IMG/VR virus record: IMGVR_UViG_3300032084_001315
Span: 1 to 24,408 of that record
DNA length: 24,408 nt
Source: a virus
Direction: 5' to 3' (one strand)
The notes beneath the pieces were generated by a model. That model did no database searches. It saw only the letters and a program-made list of their open reading frames with translations, and had not been told where the DNA came from. Shown one piece after another: positions 24,267 to 24,408 of the stretch. Position numbers and translations under genes: made by a program. Each line of letters opens with the position of its first letter. Positions within the stretch are counted from its first letter, which is position 1.

Positions 24267-24284
24267 TTTTTAAAATTTTAAAAA
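24267..24284. repeat. 18-bp perfect AT palindrome upstream of the 112-aa gene
   Basis: The bases TTTTTAAAATTTTAAAAA read the same on both strands. The site lies in the 30-nt gap between the GroES-like gene and the 112-aa gene. It could be an operator or a weak hairpin, but low-complexity AT sequence of this kind arises by chance easily in such DNA. Confidence 0.3.
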
Positions 24285-24288
24285 GTGT

Positions 24289-24408
24289 TTATAATATATA
24301 TATTACATCCGTGTTTTTAATCACAGTATATAATTCTTTGTCGTATTCAATTGCATGGCCTGCGTGCTTATCGTAATAAATTATATCATCTTTTGTAAAA
24401 ATGTTCAT
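24289..24408 (-). CDS. GroES-like co-chaperonin, C-terminal part, possibly cut at the right edge
   Basis: The frame reads from the window edge to TAA at 24289 (39 residues). DDIIYYDKHAGHAIEYDKEL, followed by YTVIKNTDVIYIL, aligns position for position with the GroES C-terminal half (GDKVLFxKYAGTEVxxDGEEYLxxRExDILAVI). The Met at the edge is probably internal, because a full GroES is about 95 residues. Phage GroES proteins substitute for host GroES in folding capsid proteins with GroEL. The next gene starts 30 nt downstream. It is separate from, and much shorter in visible extent than, the 208-aa GroES-like protein. Confidence 0.65.
   Translation of the reverse strand: MNIFTKDDIIYYDKHAGHAIEYDKELYTVIKNTDVIYIL

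Noticed and set aside
1-24408. CRISPR arrays, tRNA genes, insertion sequences, integrase or attachment sites
   Set aside because: No regularly spaced repeats, cloverleaf structure, terminal inverted repeats or recombinase motifs were seen; the sequence is covered almost fully by phage late genes.

Overview
The window is a contiguous piece of the late (virion assembly, adsorption and lysis) region of a tailed, most likely podovirus-like, marine-type double-stranded DNA phage. Every gene I can support lies on the minus strand, so transcription runs from right (24408) to left (1). The DNA is AT-rich, genes are packed with 0-35 nt gaps or ATGA/TAATG overlaps, and start codons mostly have A-rich leaders without a Shine-Dalgarno sequence. 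That leader style and the resemblance of the proteins (from memory) to uncultured marine phages and phages of Flavobacteria suggest a Bacteroidota host. The host assignment is inference. I see no tRNA, rRNA, CRISPR array, integrase, insertion sequence or replication gene.

Layout in the direction of transcription. (1) 24408-22227: the C-terminal end of a GroES-like co-chaperonin, a 112-aa unknown protein, a winged-helix-like protein, a basic Cys-containing DUF5872-like protein, two tiny proteins (35 and 52 aa), a GTA-type holin and a spike-base-like protein. (2) 22225-20188: a 51-aa protein, a 434-aa receptor-binding or tail-fibre protein with a LamG-like C-terminus, and two small proteins (114 and 72 aa). 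(3) 20188-17159: a protein resembling two fused GroES-like barrels, a probable small terminase subunit that overlaps it by 77 nt, and the large terminase. (4) 17158-12079: portal, scaffold-like protein and HK97-fold-like major capsid protein, ended by a strong intrinsic terminator. (5) 12011-9537: a 242-aa unknown protein, a second hairpin, then two head-tail connector-type proteins. (6) 9532-4318: a tail hub ('stabilization') protein that appears divided into 1176-aa and 549-aa genes, the second carrying an apparent carbohydrate-binding insertion. (7) 4315-1: three probable internal virion (DNA ejection) proteins, the last a large protein cut by the window edge that carries an HExxH metallopeptidase-like motif.

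Together the genes package DNA (terminase, portal), build the shell (scaffold, capsid, GroES-like helpers), join head to short tail (connectors, stabilization protein), bind the host (spike base, LamG fibre, carbohydrate-binding insert), deliver DNA (internal virion proteins) and lyse the cell (holin; no endolysin is visible here). No gap without a gene exceeds about 110 bases. Family assignments come from reading the translated proteins and from recall of family patterns; no database search was run.
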